Positions 8,571 through 17,420 of a stretch of DNA of 25,838 nucleotides are shown here, one piece after another. How positions within the stretch are numbered: the stretch's first letter is position 1; each line of letters starts with the position of its first letter. The notes below the pieces were generated by a model, which saw only the letters and a program-made list of their open reading frames with translations, did not search any database and had not been told where the DNA came from. The stretch covers positions 1 through 25,838 of the forward strand of contig JBJXFK010000113.1 of NCBI GenBank assembly GCA_046155505.1, written 5' to 3'. Both the position numbers and the translations under genes were made by a program. Origin of the DNA: JBJXFK01 sp046155505. Lineage in GTDB: Bacteria; Planctomycetota; Phycisphaerae; UBA1845; Fen-1342.

Positions 8571-8861
8571 ATGTGGCCATTTAGAAGAAAGCAGCGGTAT
8601 AGCAAACCTGGAAGAGTACCGGTCGTTAACGTTCCAGCTTGGAAGTGCGCGGAAGTTCGAGGAGTCGGCTGGATTAACGAAACGGACTGGGGCAGGAAAA
8701 AGTTTTGCTACAGCATTCGAAAGAATGTACCTGTATCGAAGTACTGCCCGAGTGGATACTCGACTGTGTTTGATGCGGCCGATGTAAACGCGGTCGCGCT
8801 CGTCGCTTGTAAGATGCGCCGACGCTACCGTGCATTACGAAAAGCTCGTCTCGTAGACTAG
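8571..8861 (+). CDS. Small basic protein, unknown
   Basis: The product is 96 aa. GGAGG lies five bases before the ATG. The protein starts MWPFRRKQRY, is rich in Lys, Arg and aromatic residues, and has a central segment with WINETDWGRKKF and three cysteines spread over 30-85. It ends in a basic helix (CKMRRRYRALRKARLV). No family is recognised. Codon use is less GC-rich than in the neighbours, which suggests recent transfer. It is followed by a very clear terminator at 8871 and preceded by a palindrome at 8501, so it looks like a self-contained transcription unit. Confidence 0.6.
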   Translation: MWPFRRKQRYSKPGRVPVVNVPAWKCAEVRGVGWINETDWGRKKFCYSIRKNVPVSKYCPSGYSTVFDAADVNAVALVACKMRRRYRALRKARLVD

Positions 8862-8870
8862 CCGCTGCAA

Positions 8871-8915
8871 TACCCTGAGAGAGTGTCTGTGTACCTCTCT
8901 CAGGGTACCTTTGTT
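8871..8915 (+). terminator. Rho-independent terminator
   Basis: A perfect 13-bp stem, TACCCTGAGAGAG (8871-8883) with CTCTCTCAGGGTA (8895-8907) around an 11-base loop, is followed by CCTTTGTTT. It begins ten bases after the stop of the gene at 8571-8861. Confidence 0.75.
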
Positions 8916-9135
8916 TCCTACACTGGATCAAGTCGTAGATCAAGCCTATTCGGCCTCCTCCGCAGGAATCGTGGGAACGCCTCGACCCAGTGGGCCTTCT
9001 GGGAAGGGGACCTGGAGCCCCAACCACGGCCGATTCGCCGCTCGCGGGGCGGTGAAGGGACGCACGATTCCTGATCTCACGTTGAGGCTGGGTTATGCCG
9101 GCAGGCCGTGAGTAGGAAGAAGTCCCAGGAAGGGG

Positions 9136-9168
9136 TCTGGGGAAACCCGCGGAGCCGGTTTCCCCAGA
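9136..9168 (-). terminator. Terminator-like hairpin after the mobilisation operon
   Basis: A perfect 12-bp stem, TCTGGGGAAACC (9136-9147) with GGTTTCCCCAGA (9157-9168), lies 29 bases beyond the stop of the last minus-strand gene of the operon. The downstream side on that strand is C- and T-rich but has no clean T-run. Confidence 0.55.
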
Positions 9169-9197
9169 TTCGACCCGAAGATTGTACGGATGTGCCG

Positions 9198-10472
9198 TTA
9201 TTCGGAGGGCATTGCCTGGAGTTCAATCCAGACGGGGGCCAGTTGCTGGAACAATTCGAATTCTCCCTGCAACTTCTCCCACTCTGCTTGGGTTGTCGGC
9301 ATCGGCCAGTGCGGTCGGTCATTCTGCGCACTCGTCTTCGATTTGCTGGACGTGGCTGCGACAACAAAGCACTGAAGGTTGTCCAGCACGCCGCCAGTCT
9401 TCAACTCTCGCAACGACACCGGCCGCGGCGGGGTCCGGCCCCACGGCTTGCGCTCCAGCCAGCGAACGCTGCCTTCGTAACGCGCCGGGTATCGTCGGCC
9501 AGGACTGAGGAACGGAGCGAAGCGCGCCTGCACTGCGGGGTCCTTCGCGAGCTTGAGAACGCGGTCGCGCTCGCCCTGTTGCCGTGTACGAAGTGCCTCG
9601 GCGCCGATGCGGGCCTGCTCAGCATCCTCTTCGGCCTTCACACGCTCGGTCTCAGATTTGCCAATCTCGCGGACCTTCGTGCCCTCGGCCTCAGCAACCT
9701 GCTGGCGTACCTCGATGGTCGCCTGCCGCTGCTCGACTGCTATCGCGCTCGCTTGCGAACGTGCTTCGGTCGCGTTGAACCGTTCAATCACGGCCGCCAG
9801 CGTGTCGGTCCCGGTACGTCCGGCGGTCGCCGAAACCAATCCTTCGATCTGGCTCCGCGGCCGCTGGTACTCACCCATCGCGTCCGTCACCCGCTGCTCG
9901 TCACGATCAATCTGCGCCGCAAGTTCGTCCGAGGGTAAGTAGGCGGAATCGTCCGCCTTCAACGCCGCATCCAGCGGTGTCGTCAGCGTCGCGAGCTGTT
10001 CTCGGACCTGGGTCGCGAGAATCCGCCCCGGTCGCTTGATCTGCGTCAGCGTGCGAAACGCCTGCACGGCGTCGGCATCGGCGGCCAACCGCTTGCCGCG
10101 CTCATCAATGAGCAGCGCGGTCGTGAGTGACGCCCATTCGTCGTGTTCGCGTTCAAAAGCCTTCGTCAATTCGACAATGTCGTCCGCCGAATGGCGGAGC
10201 CGCTGCAAACGGATTCTCGCCAATGAACGGGCCTCATCGACCTTGCGTCGCTCGGTCGCCGCCGCGAACTCATTGACGGCGACCGTTGCGGGATCGGCGC
10301 CCGGTGGCGCGCCGTAGTTCACGCCCGGCGCAAGTTCGGCAACTGTGCGAGTCGAATTGCACACCGGCGTGAGCATGTGAATGATGGCAAACAGGCAAAG
10401 TGCAAGAAAAAGCCAGGTCGCGAGCGTCCAGAGGTAGCGTCGTTCTGTCTGTCGGGGGCTCAAAGCCGCCAT
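9198..10472 (-). CDS. Membrane-anchored coiled-coil protein of the mobilisation operon
   Basis: The product is 424 aa. The ATG at 10472 has AAGGAG six bases upstream. One membrane helix lies at about 14-34 (WTLATWLFLALCLFAIIHML). It is followed by a long charged helical region with a strong coiled coil at about 215-320, rich in Glu, Arg, Gln and Ala, then an Arg/Pro-rich segment and a C-terminal region without known fold. It is the last gene of the operon, ten bases after the coupling ATPase gene, so it probably acts with it at the inner membrane, for example as an adaptor or scaffold. I do not know a family name. The extended rod shape recalls band-7-like proteins but I see no such domain. 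Confidence 0.7.
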   Translation of the reverse strand: MAALSPRQTERRYLWTLATWLFLALCLFAIIHMLTPVCNSTRTVAELAPGVNYGAPPGADPATVAVNEFAAATERRKVDEARSLARIRLQRLRHSADDIVELTKAFEREHDEWASLTTALLIDERGKRLAADADAVQAFRTLTQIKRPGRILATQVREQLATLTTPLDAALKADDSAYLPSDELAAQIDRDEQRVTDAMGEYQRPRSQIEGLVSATAGRTGTDTLAAVIERFNATEARSQASAIAVEQRQATIEVRQQVAEAEGTKVREIGKSETERVKAEEDAEQARIGAEALRTRQQGERDRVLKLAKDPAVQARFAPFLSPGRRYPARYEGSVRWLERKPWGRTPPRPVSLRELKTGGVLDNLQCFVVAATSSKSKTSAQNDRPHWPMPTTQAEWEKLQGEFELFQQLAPVWIELQAMPSE

Positions 10473-10482
10473 GGTCGTCTCC

Positions 10483-13395
10483 TTACAGGGAATCCAGCGC
10501 CTCAGCGATCGGATTCCGATCCGGCGCTGGGCTCGTCTGTACACCGGCGGACGGCGGTGGATTTGTCACGGTCGGAGCAGATTCTGTCGGGGGTGTGGGG
10601 GCAATTTGTGGCGCAACGAAAGGGAGAATCATCTGCGGCGTCGCGGTCGGTTTCTCGACGCCGATTTGGTAAAAGAATGATTCGGCGGGAAGTGGCGCGA
10701 CGATGGTCCCGGGCGCGCTTTGCAGGCTGGGCCACGCGGCCGACATTCGTCCCAGGTACGTCTTTCGGGGAATGTGATAATCGGTGCGAATGAGGAACGA
10801 GTGCCCATCGTACTGGCCGTAGCCGACGTTGCGTTTGAACTGGACCAGGCTCACGTTCTGCCTTGCGCTCATTTCGATCAGGTCGTTCGCGCGGAGCCGG
10901 GGACCAACCTGCGGCGTGACGTTCACCGGCGCGTCTTCTGCGCATGGGTCTACCGGGTTCAACCCGACGTCCGGCTCCAAAACGCCATCGCCGTAGGCCT
11001 CGAAGCCCTGCTTCCACGCGGCGAGGTGGTAAAGTGCCTCGCCGGAGAGCTTCTCCAGCGACTGGCGGTGTCCGAGGTCGTTGACCGAGAAGATCTGCTT
11101 GAAATGCGTGTTCTCTTCGACCGCCTGCGTCATGTCCGCTTCAGGCAACTTGAGGTCGCTCTGGGTCTGATGCGCCATGATGACGCCCACCCCATACGAG
11201 CGAGCCTGTTGGAGCACGACGGCCAGGTCGGTTGAGACAAGCTGCTGGAATTCGTCGATGACGATGTAGATCTGCCGACTGCATTGGCCTGACTGCCGTA
11301 TCGCTGTGAGCAGGCTGTAAATCGCGAGCTTGCCAACTTCGCGATTCGCGGCGGCTTGTGACGTGGCCGGAAGCCGGAAGTAAGCGATGTTCGGGTGATG
11401 TACCAGCTCGCTCATGTCAATCGCGTTCTGCAATACGAGCGGGTCAACGTGATCACGCTTCGTCAGATTCAACGCGTCGATATTGGCCAGCGTGAAGATC
11501 GCCGAAAACATGTCGGATGCATGCTCGCGCTCCCACGAGGTAAAGAGCTTCTTCTGGCGTCGGCCCTCTTCGTGCAGCTTGCGGAAGGAATCAACGTCTG
11601 GGCACGCGGCGAACAGCTTCAGCAATGCGTTGCGGTTCTGCGACGAAAAGTGCCCGCGTCCGTATCCCTCGCCGTGTTCCAAGCCGACAGCGCGGGCGAG
11701 GATCTGCGTGCGTTCGAGTGTGGGCAGACGCCGCATGTAGCTCTGATTCAACGGATTGAACACGTAGCTGGTTCGGTCGCTCTCCGTGGTAATCCATCGG
11801 AAGCGGATGGGCCGACTTGCGCCGCGCCGGTCCTTCGCATTTTGGGCGGCAAGGCGGGCCGCCTCGAAAAGTGCCATGTCGCCCTTGAGGTCCAAAACGA
11901 GCAAGGACGAATCCGGGCCGATAAGTTGCTCCAGGAGCTGTGTCACGCCCACAGACGTCTTGTTCGACCCGGTGCTGCCCATCAGATGCACATGTTCGGC
12001 CGCGAGCTGACGGTGCATGATCACGGGGGAGTCGGTTTCGATGGCGACGCCGAGCCAGACGTGCTCGGTTTCCAGTGAATCCCGCGATTCCCGCAGTCGC
12101 TGTACGTACGAGTCCCACTCCGTGATGTTGCGCAGGTAGGGCGAACCCGTTCGAAATACGTGTGCGAAGTGAACGAACGTGCGCCCGGCGACGGCCAGCG
12201 CGAGTGCGGCAAATGCGAGCAGCGGGATCGTCGCACAACCGATCACGGCCATTACCAGAATCGGCCAGTGTGTCGGCACATTGGCGAAGAACCCGAGCAA
12301 CACACGCCCTTCGGTCGGCAGGCGAAACCGGTCGATGATGGGTTGTCCGAGCGACCGGACTTTCGACCAGGTCGGCGGAGCAATCGTGTCGGCGCCGCCC
12401 AGACGTGCGGGCACCGCATGAGGAATGTGCGTCAGCTCGCCTGCTGCCTTGAGTCGCTGCGCGAAGTACCCGCTCGCCAGCGAGGCTGTCGCACAGAAGA
12501 CTGCGAGTGCAAGCCCGAATTGCGCAACCCGTCGTCCGCATGGCCCCGCGGGACTGATCATGACGCCCGGTGCCACGGTGCCGTGTCGGTTGTAGCCGAA
12601 CCAGAGGGCAACCGCGTTGCCAACCGCTTGGGCCACGTTCGGCCACGGAATCTCCGCAACTGCACAGAAATCGCGGATGCTCCGAAATGCGATCGTCGCG
12701 TTGACCGCCGTGAAGACCACGAGCGCAGCACATGACTGAGAGAGCGAATCGGCGAACAGCAACAGATAGAGCAGTAATGCGACGGACCAGCCGACGACGG
12801 TGCGCATTCGCGACCGAAGCGCTTCCCGTTCCGCGACTTCACAGCTTCGAACAGGGGCCTGCTCTCCGCCGCCGCGTCGAAATTCATGGTCGAGTCCGGC
12901 CGGGTTCCAAACCGCCATGAACCGACGCCGGACGGCGATCGCAACGCGATAGTCGGCCGAGTACCAGGCCGCTGCATGATGAATGGCGGCGGCCGTCAAT
13001 TGCAGCGTCAATGCGGCGCCGAACAGAAAGCCGATCCATGCGAAGATCGGGGACGCAGGCGTCAGCAGCGTCGTTACCAGAATAGGAGCGGCGGTCGCAA
13101 GGGATACCGCGGTGGTGCGCCGCCCCGTCACCCACGCCCAGACTGCGGCAATCAGCATCAAAAGAACGACACTGCCAAGCAGCGCGGCTGTGAATCGCGG
13201 CGATTGCAGTTGCAGCAACAATCTCGCGGCGAACACCAACCCAGCAAACCCAAGTGCCGACGGCATGAGGTGCCACAGTGCCGGCGCCGCGGACGGATCC
13301 GTGGTGGTGCGATAGTTGAGTTCCATGCGCGCAACCGATGGCGGTAACAGTTCAGGAACCAAGGGGTCACGTGTTTCGGCGATATTGGGGCGCAT
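10483..13395 (-). CDS. VirD4/TraG-like coupling ATPase
   Basis: The product is 970 aa. The start is the ATG at 13395, which shares one base with the TAA of the upstream gene and has GGAG eight bases before it; the open frame continues upstream but overlaps that gene. The N-terminal 410 residues contain about seven or eight membrane segments. The ATPase domain begins near 460, with Walker A-like GSTGSNKT (473-480), then LLVLDLKGDM (498-507) and Walker B IVIDEF with Asp714 and Glu715, followed by the MAHQTQSDL sensor stretch. The tail from about 900 is Pro/Thr-rich. The family pumps DNA or protein substrates to a secretion channel during conjugation. Asn replaces the usual Gly before the Walker A Lys, an unusual change. 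No VirB4 or channel genes are in the window, so the element may be mobilisable rather than self-transmissible. Confidence 0.85.
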   Translation of the reverse strand: MRPNIAETRDPLVPELLPPSVARMELNYRTTTDPSAAPALWHLMPSALGFAGLVFAARLLLQLQSPRFTAALLGSVVLLMLIAAVWAWVTGRRTTAVSLATAAPILVTTLLTPASPIFAWIGFLFGAALTLQLTAAAIHHAAAWYSADYRVAIAVRRRFMAVWNPAGLDHEFRRGGGEQAPVRSCEVAEREALRSRMRTVVGWSVALLLYLLLFADSLSQSCAALVVFTAVNATIAFRSIRDFCAVAEIPWPNVAQAVGNAVALWFGYNRHGTVAPGVMISPAGPCGRRVAQFGLALAVFCATASLASGYFAQRLKAAGELTHIPHAVPARLGGADTIAPPTWSKVRSLGQPIIDRFRLPTEGRVLLGFFANVPTHWPILVMAVIGCATIPLLAFAALALAVAGRTFVHFAHVFRTGSPYLRNITEWDSYVQRLRESRDSLETEHVWLGVAIETDSPVIMHRQLAAEHVHLMGSTGSNKTSVGVTQLLEQLIGPDSSLLVLDLKGDMALFEAARLAAQNAKDRRGASRPIRFRWITTESDRTSYVFNPLNQSYMRRLPTLERTQILARAVGLEHGEGYGRGHFSSQNRNALLKLFAACPDVDSFRKLHEEGRRQKKLFTSWEREHASDMFSAIFTLANIDALNLTKRDHVDPLVLQNAIDMSELVHHPNIAYFRLPATSQAAANREVGKLAIYSLLTAIRQSGQCSRQIYIVIDEFQQLVSTDLAVVLQQARSYGVGVIMAHQTQSDLKLPEADMTQAVEENTHFKQIFSVNDLGHRQSLEKLSGEALYHLAAWKQGFEAYGDGVLEPDVGLNPVDPCAEDAPVNVTPQVGPRLRANDLIEMSARQNVSLVQFKRNVGYGQYDGHSFLIRTDYHIPRKTYLGRMSAAWPSLQSAPGTIVAPLPAESFFYQIGVEKPTATPQMILPFVAPQIAPTPPTESAPTVTNPPPSAGVQTSPAPDRNPIAEALDSL

Positions 13396-14165
13396 TAGGT
13401 GGACTCCGGTGGTTGTTCGCGATTGCGGTTGGACTCGGCATGACGACGGTGGACGAGTGGAAGCAGCTCCGGCGCCGATTCGAAGCAGAATCGGATTCGC
13501 GGCCAATGGATGGCTGGGTCGAGCGCCTGTTGGAGCTGCGCGGCGCGGATGGGACTGGTGCATACAATCGCAACGGTGAACCGGTCGCCGTCAATGACGT
13601 GCTCGCGCCAGGCCGCCCGCGCTAGAAGATTGCCGATGAGCTTGTTCCGAACGCGGTTCGCAACCCGGTCGAAGCGATTGCCGGGGTCGATGTAGATGAG
13701 TCCCAGCCGGCCCTGGCTGGTCTCTTTGTCAACGTAGAACGCGTGCCGCCGCGGCTGACGGTCGTCATGCAGTTGTGGGAACAGACGGTGAAAGTCCGTC
13801 CAATGGAGCTTCTTGCGCGCCTCCGGCTGCCGCATGCAAAAGAGCAGTCGGCCATACCACTCGACGACGGCGTAGCTCCCGACGCGTTCGTCGGCCGGCG
13901 ACTCCCCGAAAACGCTCTGATACGTCGTCGGGGTGAGGTAGTAGTACTTCTCCGTCCCGACAAGCTGGGCTGCGCGGACAAAGCCGCGTTTTCGCAACCG
14001 GGCGAAGAAGCTGTCCACGCCGGGGGCCGTCGCATCGGGTGGAAAGCACGCTTGGCGGGCCAGATCCTGCGTCGTGATCCGAAAGAGCCGGATGTGCTGG
14101 AGCACGGCCCGCTGCTGGTCGGAGAGTCCGTCAGGAGAAGTCGAGTTGTCGGGGTTGTTTACCAT
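13395..14165 (-). CDS. Winged-helix Replic_Relax-type protein
   Basis: The product is 256 aa. The N-terminus (about 14-85) is a winged helix: LSDQQRAVLQHIRLFRITTQDLAR, then FFARLRKRGFVRAAQL and YYYLTPTTYQSVFG, the pattern of the Replic_Relax family. The C-terminal half carries YVDKE and a LGLIYIDPG strand and could be a nuclease-like or DNA-binding fold. Some members are needed for plasmid replication or relaxation, so this may be the element's relaxase-like initiator; that is inference. Its ATG overlaps the stop of the upstream gene by seven bases, and its stop overlaps the ATPase start by one, so all are translationally coupled. Confidence 0.7.
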   Translation of the reverse strand: MVNNPDNSTSPDGLSDQQRAVLQHIRLFRITTQDLARQACFPPDATAPGVDSFFARLRKRGFVRAAQLVGTEKYYYLTPTTYQSVFGESPADERVGSYAVVEWYGRLLFCMRQPEARKKLHWTDFHRLFPQLHDDRQPRRHAFYVDKETSQGRLGLIYIDPGNRFDRVANRVRNKLIGNLLARAAWREHVIDGDRFTVAIVCTSPIRAAQLQQALDPAIHWPRIRFCFESAPELLPLVHRRHAESNRNREQPPEST

Positions 14166-14791
14166 AGCTCGTATGGAAGTCCTCGTGCTTGGCAGTCCTG
14201 GTGAAAGTCCGCTACGCGTTGGTGGTCGTAGCGGCCGCCGAATTCGATGATGCGGATCGGGATGCCCGACGGGTCCACGATCACCGCGTCGGGGAGCTTT
14301 TCGTGGACGCGGGAGGGTCGCACGATCTCTTCACCGAGCCAGAACGCTGCGAGCGCCGGGCGATGCCGGCGCATGAGCAGGTAGACCTCGCTGACGTGCA
14401 GGTCGTGGGTCTCTTGGCCGATGGTGGGCAGGCGGGCGGCGACGCCGCCGAAGGTGTCGGCAGCAAAATCAGTCGCGAGATAGACAATGGTCTCGCTGGC
14501 GCTTTCGGTCCACCGCCTCTGGAGGCGCCACGCGACCGCGTGGAAATCCGGGGACGGGTCGCCGCTCTTCCAGACGACAATGGGTGCCTGAAGTGGCAGG
14601 GATGGCTCGGCGAGGATCGGCCGTTCCTCAAGCAGCCGGGCTGCGCAAAGCGAGTGAAGTCGGCGCCGTATCTTCGGGCGCGCGGCTGCTCCTTCGAACT
14701 GCCAAAGCCGAGCCACCTGCTCGGTCGTGAGCAGCCGCACGCGCGTCGTGAGCGTCGTCAGCAGGTCCTTTTCGCGGTCGTTCAGCATCAT
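14159..14791 (-). CDS. Second winged-helix Replic_Relax-like protein
   Basis: The product is 210 aa and the first gene of the mobilisation operon. Two adjacent ATGs occur (14791 and 14788); GGAGG seven bases before 14791 favours that one. Residues 1-65 form a winged helix (LNDREKDLLTTLTTRVRLLT, TEQVARLWQF, RRRLHSLCAARLLEE). The C-terminal half has LPDAVIVDPSGIPIRIIEFGGRY, where Asp, Glu and the hydrophobic strands recall a PD-(D/E)xK-like core, also seen in some Replic_Relax proteins. Tandem related genes ahead of a coupling ATPase suggest paired DNA-processing subunits. Specific activity is not known. Confidence 0.7.
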   Translation of the reverse strand: MMLNDREKDLLTTLTTRVRLLTTEQVARLWQFEGAAARPKIRRRLHSLCAARLLEERPILAEPSLPLQAPIVVWKSGDPSPDFHAVAWRLQRRWTESASETIVYLATDFAADTFGGVAARLPTIGQETHDLHVSEVYLLMRRHRPALAAFWLGEEIVRPSRVHEKLPDAVIVDPSGIPIRIIEFGGRYDHQRVADFHQDCQARGLPYELW

Positions 14792-14879
14792 CGTCAGTCC
14801 TCCAACCGAGAAACCGACCGATGCCGCCAGCTTTGTCACTCGGCCGTGCGGCGTTGCGCCCCACTCCATGTTCCTTGTT

Positions 14880-15360
14880 TCTTGTTCTGAGTTCGCAAGA
14901 TCCTGCTGTTCCAGCGTTTATGACGGTTCAGCGTCTCTGGGTGCCGGTTCTGTTCCGTCATCCGTTTCCGTCGCGTTTCCTGTTGCCGTCTTCGGTTCTC
15001 GTTTTCGGTTCCGGGAGTTCTCCGGTTCCGCGTTCCGGACGGTTCCCAGTTCATTCCGTTTCCCGCGTTGTGCGGTTATGCCGTGAGCGTTTGGGCAGGT
15101 TCTCACCGTGCCCGGTATTCGTGTCCCGGGCTGTTGTGGCCGTCTCGGAGTGGAGGTTTCCAGGTTCGATTTGTTCCCCTGGAGTTCCACCGTTTCCGCG
15201 TGCTGAGCGTTGGGTTCGTGGAGACCGTCGGTTCGGCTCGTTTGGCCGTTTCCTGAGTTCCGCCGTGTTCGCCCTTCCAGCCGTTTCGGCGGTTCCCGCG
15301 TTGCGATGGTTTCGACCTGTTCGTCCTGTGCCGCGTTCCGTGCTTCCGCGTTCAACTGTT
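14880..15360. other. A-poor, GTTCC-rich spacer upstream of the mobilisation operon
   Basis: The 920 bp between 14792 and 15711 hold no credible gene. Within it, about 480 bp have very few A on the plus strand and a dense, roughly 8-10-base spaced series of GTTCC, GTTTCC and GTTC words; for example 14941-15000 holds only one or two A. On the minus strand, which would be the leader of the mobilisation operon, this reads as U-poor RNA rich in GGAAC and GAAAC, so it would be nearly unstructured. Possible roles are an unstructured leader, an R-loop or ssDNA entry region, or an origin of transfer. The remaining bases to 15711 include a TCCCGCG/CGCGGGA hairpin at 15495-15512 and nothing else. Confidence 0.6.
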
Positions 15361-15711
15361 TATTCGGATAGGTTGCGGGAGGAGGAGCGGGTGGGCTGCG
15401 GTGGCGGGATTGTGAGCCGAAAGCTGTAGCGGGGCGTCACCCAAAGAAAACCAAGCTGAATCGGCGCAGCGGAGCGTTGGCGAACAGGAGCATCTCCCGC
15501 GCCCTCGCGGGAATGCGGAGAATTGGGAGGGCCGTCGGTAGCGTCGCAGCATGTGACTTGTCGCGTCTTTCCTGTCGCCATTTCCGTTGCGCTTCCCGCT
15601 GGCCCGACACCGATAAGCCGCGGTAATTTCTGCACTTGCAGCATTCATTCGAATGTGAGCAACCGGCAGGCTGACGGGCGACCGCGAGCAACTACGGCCG
15701 CCGTATGGCCT

Positions 15712-16098
15712 CTATGTGACACGCTCGGGCTCGTGGAGCCATCGAGCCAGCGTCAAAAGTCGCTCAAAGACGTGATCATGCCGGTGCTCGCTTGTGTCGA
15801 AGTCGAACGCCTCTCTTTCGTAAAAATGGTCTATGACCTCGCGAAGCGCCACGCGGATTGCTGGAGGCAGACCCTCCGATGCGAGGCCACCGTCGCCCGC
15901 GCTCTCCTCCGCTGGTTTCGGCTCCTCACATTCGGTTACTGCGACAACTTCCAAAAAGCTGGCGGGTGCATGCCACCTGGCGATGGTGTCCGCTTCAACG
16001 CTCGCTGCGATTGCATGGGCCTGCTGTGCGTTGACGGCAACGATGGTCATCTTGCCCGATTGCCAAGTGGCCCTTCTCAGTTCAATTTCATACTTCAT
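15712..16098 (-). CDS. Cargo protein, DpnD/PcfM-like N-terminus, unknown
   Basis: The product is 128 aa. The ATG at 16098 has TAGGAGA nine bases upstream. It starts MKYEIELRRATWQSGKMTIV and then VNAQQAHAIAASVEAD, a beta-strand pair followed by a helix. This is the pattern of the small DpnD/PcfM-type domain found on plasmids and phages; I hold this loosely. The C-terminal half is helical and rich in His and acidic residues (HFYEREAFDFDTSEHRHDHVFERLL), which might bind metal. It is the last of four small minus-strand genes between the mobilisation genes and the integrase. Confidence 0.55.
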   Translation of the reverse strand: MKYEIELRRATWQSGKMTIVAVNAQQAHAIAASVEADTIARWHAPASFLEVVAVTECEEPKPAEESAGDGGLASEGLPPAIRVALREVIDHFYEREAFDFDTSEHRHDHVFERLLTLARWLHEPERVT

Positions 16099-16210
16099 GG
16101 TTATTGGTCTCCTACCTGCTGTCGTGACGGCCATCCGTATCAATGGCGGTCTGATGTGTTACGTCCATAAGGGACGTCGACGGCAGCGAAACCACCGTCG
16201 GCGTCGATGG

Positions 16211-16465
16211 TTACTTCGAATTACGCATCGCCCTTGCTGCATTCAGCAGGTCGCACACGTCATCGAGGTCGGCCGCGTTGAAATCGAAAGCTATCGGCTC
16301 CCCGAAGTGCTCCCACTCAAGCACCACGGTGCCCCACGCATGGTCCTCAGTCTCGCAATTTACGAGTTGGACCAGAACGCGCGACGTTCGCATTTCGAAT
16401 CGAATCATCCTGCTGACGTGCGGCCGTTGGCTTGTATCAGTGTTTCTAAAAAGCTTCGATATCAT
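16211..16465 (-). CDS. Small acidic cargo protein, unknown
   Basis: The product is 84 aa. GGAGGAA six bases before the ATG at 16465 makes this start better than the one at 16480. Two beta strands (VSRMIRFEMRTSRVLVQLV and TVVLEWEHFGEPIAFDF) precede a C-terminal helix (ADLDDVCDLLNAARAM), an alpha/beta sandwich by appearance. No family is recognised. It overlaps the upstream gene by 20 bases, indicating one transcript. Confidence 0.6.
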   Translation of the reverse strand: MISKLFRNTDTSQRPHVSRMIRFEMRTSRVLVQLVNCETEDHAWGTVVLEWEHFGEPIAFDFNAADLDDVCDLLNAARAMRNSK

Positions 16466-17117
16466 CGCAAATTCCTCCATTGTTTTGCTGTGGTGTTTTC
16501 AACGAAAACGGCGTCGGTCGCGGCAAGACTGTGAACCCGACAATGCGTTGGAGCACTACTTGCTGGTCAACCCGATAGTCCGGGTGCTCCCGCGGAACCA
16601 GTTTTGGATTAACACGCCAGACGCATCGATGTGACTCGCAGTAAACCCATGCCTCGCCCTCGTGTGCGAGAACGCCGTCGAATTGATTGCACACGGGGCA
16701 GACACCTAACGATGCGGTCTGTTCAGCCGACGGCTTCCACCCGTCAAACTCAGGGGGGTCGAACCGGTAGAGCAATGGCGCTCCAAGCTCTCGCTCGACC
16801 TCTCGCGAAAACCGCTCGACCTCCGTGGGTCCAAGTAAGTCGGCGATAGACCGATACCGTTCTTCGGCCTCGACGCTGGCTGCCGTGTTCGCTTCACAGA
16901 TGCCGTCGTCGTTTTCGACTTTCAGTTTCTCCCAGGCGTGAACTCGCAGCCAGTATCGGGCAAGCACGCGTGCTTCGGTTCGCGTCATCGTGTAGCAGTG
17001 GATTTCGTCGTTCTCGAACCACGCCCCTCTACCCGATGTCGTCTCGAAGGGTCGTTCGCACTGTCGAGACCGTGCCGCAACGACCCTGTTCTTGATTGCT
17101 CCAATAAGATTCAACAT
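16446..17117 (-). CDS. Cargo protein with zinc-binding cysteines, unknown
   Basis: The product is 223 aa. GGAG lies five bases before the ATG at 17117. The N-terminal 120 residues are helical and charged, with TMTRTEARVLARYWLRVHAW and a Glu-rich stretch. The C-terminal third has a zinc-ribbon-like arrangement: CPVCNQF near 139-145 and CESHRC near 159-164. The rest includes VLQRIVGFTVLP. Such small zinc proteins are common in mobile elements and often bind nucleic acid, but nothing more specific can be said. Confidence 0.65.
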   Translation of the reverse strand: MLNLIGAIKNRVVAARSRQCERPFETTSGRGAWFENDEIHCYTMTRTEARVLARYWLRVHAWEKLKVENDDGICEANTAASVEAEERYRSIADLLGPTEVERFSREVERELGAPLLYRFDPPEFDGWKPSAEQTASLGVCPVCNQFDGVLAHEGEAWVYCESHRCVWRVNPKLVPREHPDYRVDQQVVLQRIVGFTVLPRPTPFSLKTPQQNNGGICDDIEAF

Positions 17118-17177
17118 GTCATCTCCGTTGTGTGAAAGCTAAGGGCCGGCGGCCCAAACGGCCGCCAGCACGTTGGT

Positions 17178-17420
17178 TCAAAGAAGGTTCAGGTCTTCAA
17201 GCATCACCGCTGCGGCGTCGATGTCGTTGCCGCACATCCGCGTGACAGCCACAACCATCTCCAGACGCTCGCGTTCTTCAGGTGGAAGTTCGGGCGGCTC
17301 TATCGGGCAACATGGGCAACGGTAAATGCAGCTAAAGTGGCGTTTGAACGCTCGCGGTTCCTCATGCAGGACATAATCCAAATCCCAAGGTTCTCCGCAG
17401 CGTGTGCATATCAAGTCCAT
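17178..17420 (-). CDS. Small zinc-ribbon protein
   Basis: The product is 80 aa. The ATG at 17420 has GGAG nine bases upstream, while the alternative at 17429 lies too close to it. CTRCGEPW near the start and CPCC near residue 35 give a treble-clef or zinc-ribbon pattern with about 26 residues between the pairs. The second half (PPELPPEERERLEMVVAV, then a helix with DIDAAAVMLEDLNLL) is helical. The closely spaced CTRCGEPWDLDYVLHEEP segment looks conserved, but I do not know its role. It is the first gene of the four-gene cargo cluster; 60 bases separate it from the next. Confidence 0.65.
   Translation of the reverse strand: MDLICTRCGEPWDLDYVLHEEPRAFKRHFSCIYRCPCCPIEPPELPPEERERLEMVVAVTRMCGNDIDAAAVMLEDLNLL

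Noticed and set aside
14821..15429. Open frame of about 200 codons on the plus strand
   Set aside because: It follows from the lack of A, which removes stop codons, and the peptide is Ser/Pro/Arg/Val repeats with no start signal.
15495..15512. Hairpin TCCCGCG/CGCGGGA as a terminator
   Set aside because: No T-run on either side and no gene ending nearby.
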